NCBI GenBank assembly: GCA_964616985.1
Contig: CAZTVF010000079.1
Location: 1-25,675, forward strand
Direction: 5' to 3'
Length of the DNA stretch: 25,675 bases
Source: CAZTVF01 sp964616985
Lineage (GTDB): Bacteria > Planctomycetota > Phycisphaerae > SM23-33
Numbering within the stretch: the stretch's first letter is position 1; the number at the start of each line of letters is the position of its first letter. Below, in pieces: positions 25,674 through 25,675 of this stretch. Made by a program: the position numbers and the translations under genes. The notes below the pieces were generated by a model. It worked only from the letters and a program-made list of their open reading frames with translations, had not been told where the DNA came from and searched no databases.

Positions 25674-25675
25674 CT

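Overview
The window is high-GC bacterial DNA, about 25.7 kb, with two 10-N scaffold gaps (6147-6156 and 12331-12340). It looks like a planctomycete chromosome, probably Phycisphaerae-like and from a metagenome assembly. The evidence is a giant surface protein built from PKD, CARDB and PPC modules, a GH71-type glucanase-like protein with calcium repeats, DUF5681 and DUF6932 gene pieces, abundant palindromic intergenic repeats, and many genes that match only broad families. No 16S rRNA or other marker gene is present, so this assignment is inference.

Layout: (1) 3-5522, + strand: 3' part of a giant secreted or surface repeat protein. (2) 5545-5901: a dense cluster of palindromic intergenic repeats. 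(3) 5996-9606: a degraded integrative element in the 3' end of a tRNA-Asp gene. It is bounded by 30-bp direct copies of the tRNA 3' end and holds integrase pieces, a DUF5681 piece, three small membrane-protein genes, a frameshifted DUF6932 piece and an inverted HsdR-like fragment. (4) 9959-10732, - strand: an acidic low-complexity protein with its own terminator. (5) 10918-14361, + strand: a tight three-gene operon of SAM methyltransferase, LarA-type (lactate racemase family) protein and GAF-PP2C/SpoIIE phosphatase. (6) 14549-17667, + strand: an operon of two paralogous membrane-anchored coiled-coil proteins and a periplasmic substrate-binding protein fused to an OmpA peptidoglycan-binding domain. 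(7) 18069-19085, + strand: ilvC, with a clear promoter and a cofactor loop that suggests NADH use. (8) 19249-21908, - strand: a polysaccharide-export ABC transporter (Wzm/Wzt type) and a GT4 glycosyltransferase, all overlapping. (9) 22175-25021, - strand: a secreted GH71-like protein. (10) 25190-25366, - strand: a 58-residue small protein.

The strongest structural story is the tRNA-Asp element. The intact tRNA on the minus strand now has an element-derived 3' end and its own new terminator. The displaced original 3' end, still next to a second terminator, lies 3.5 kb away. The most interesting functional candidates are the LarA-like/GAF-phosphatase operon, the coiled-coil plus SBP-OmpA operon with no transporter beside it, and the predicted NADH-type ketol-acid reductoisomerase. 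I saw no CRISPR array, rRNA or complete insertion sequence.
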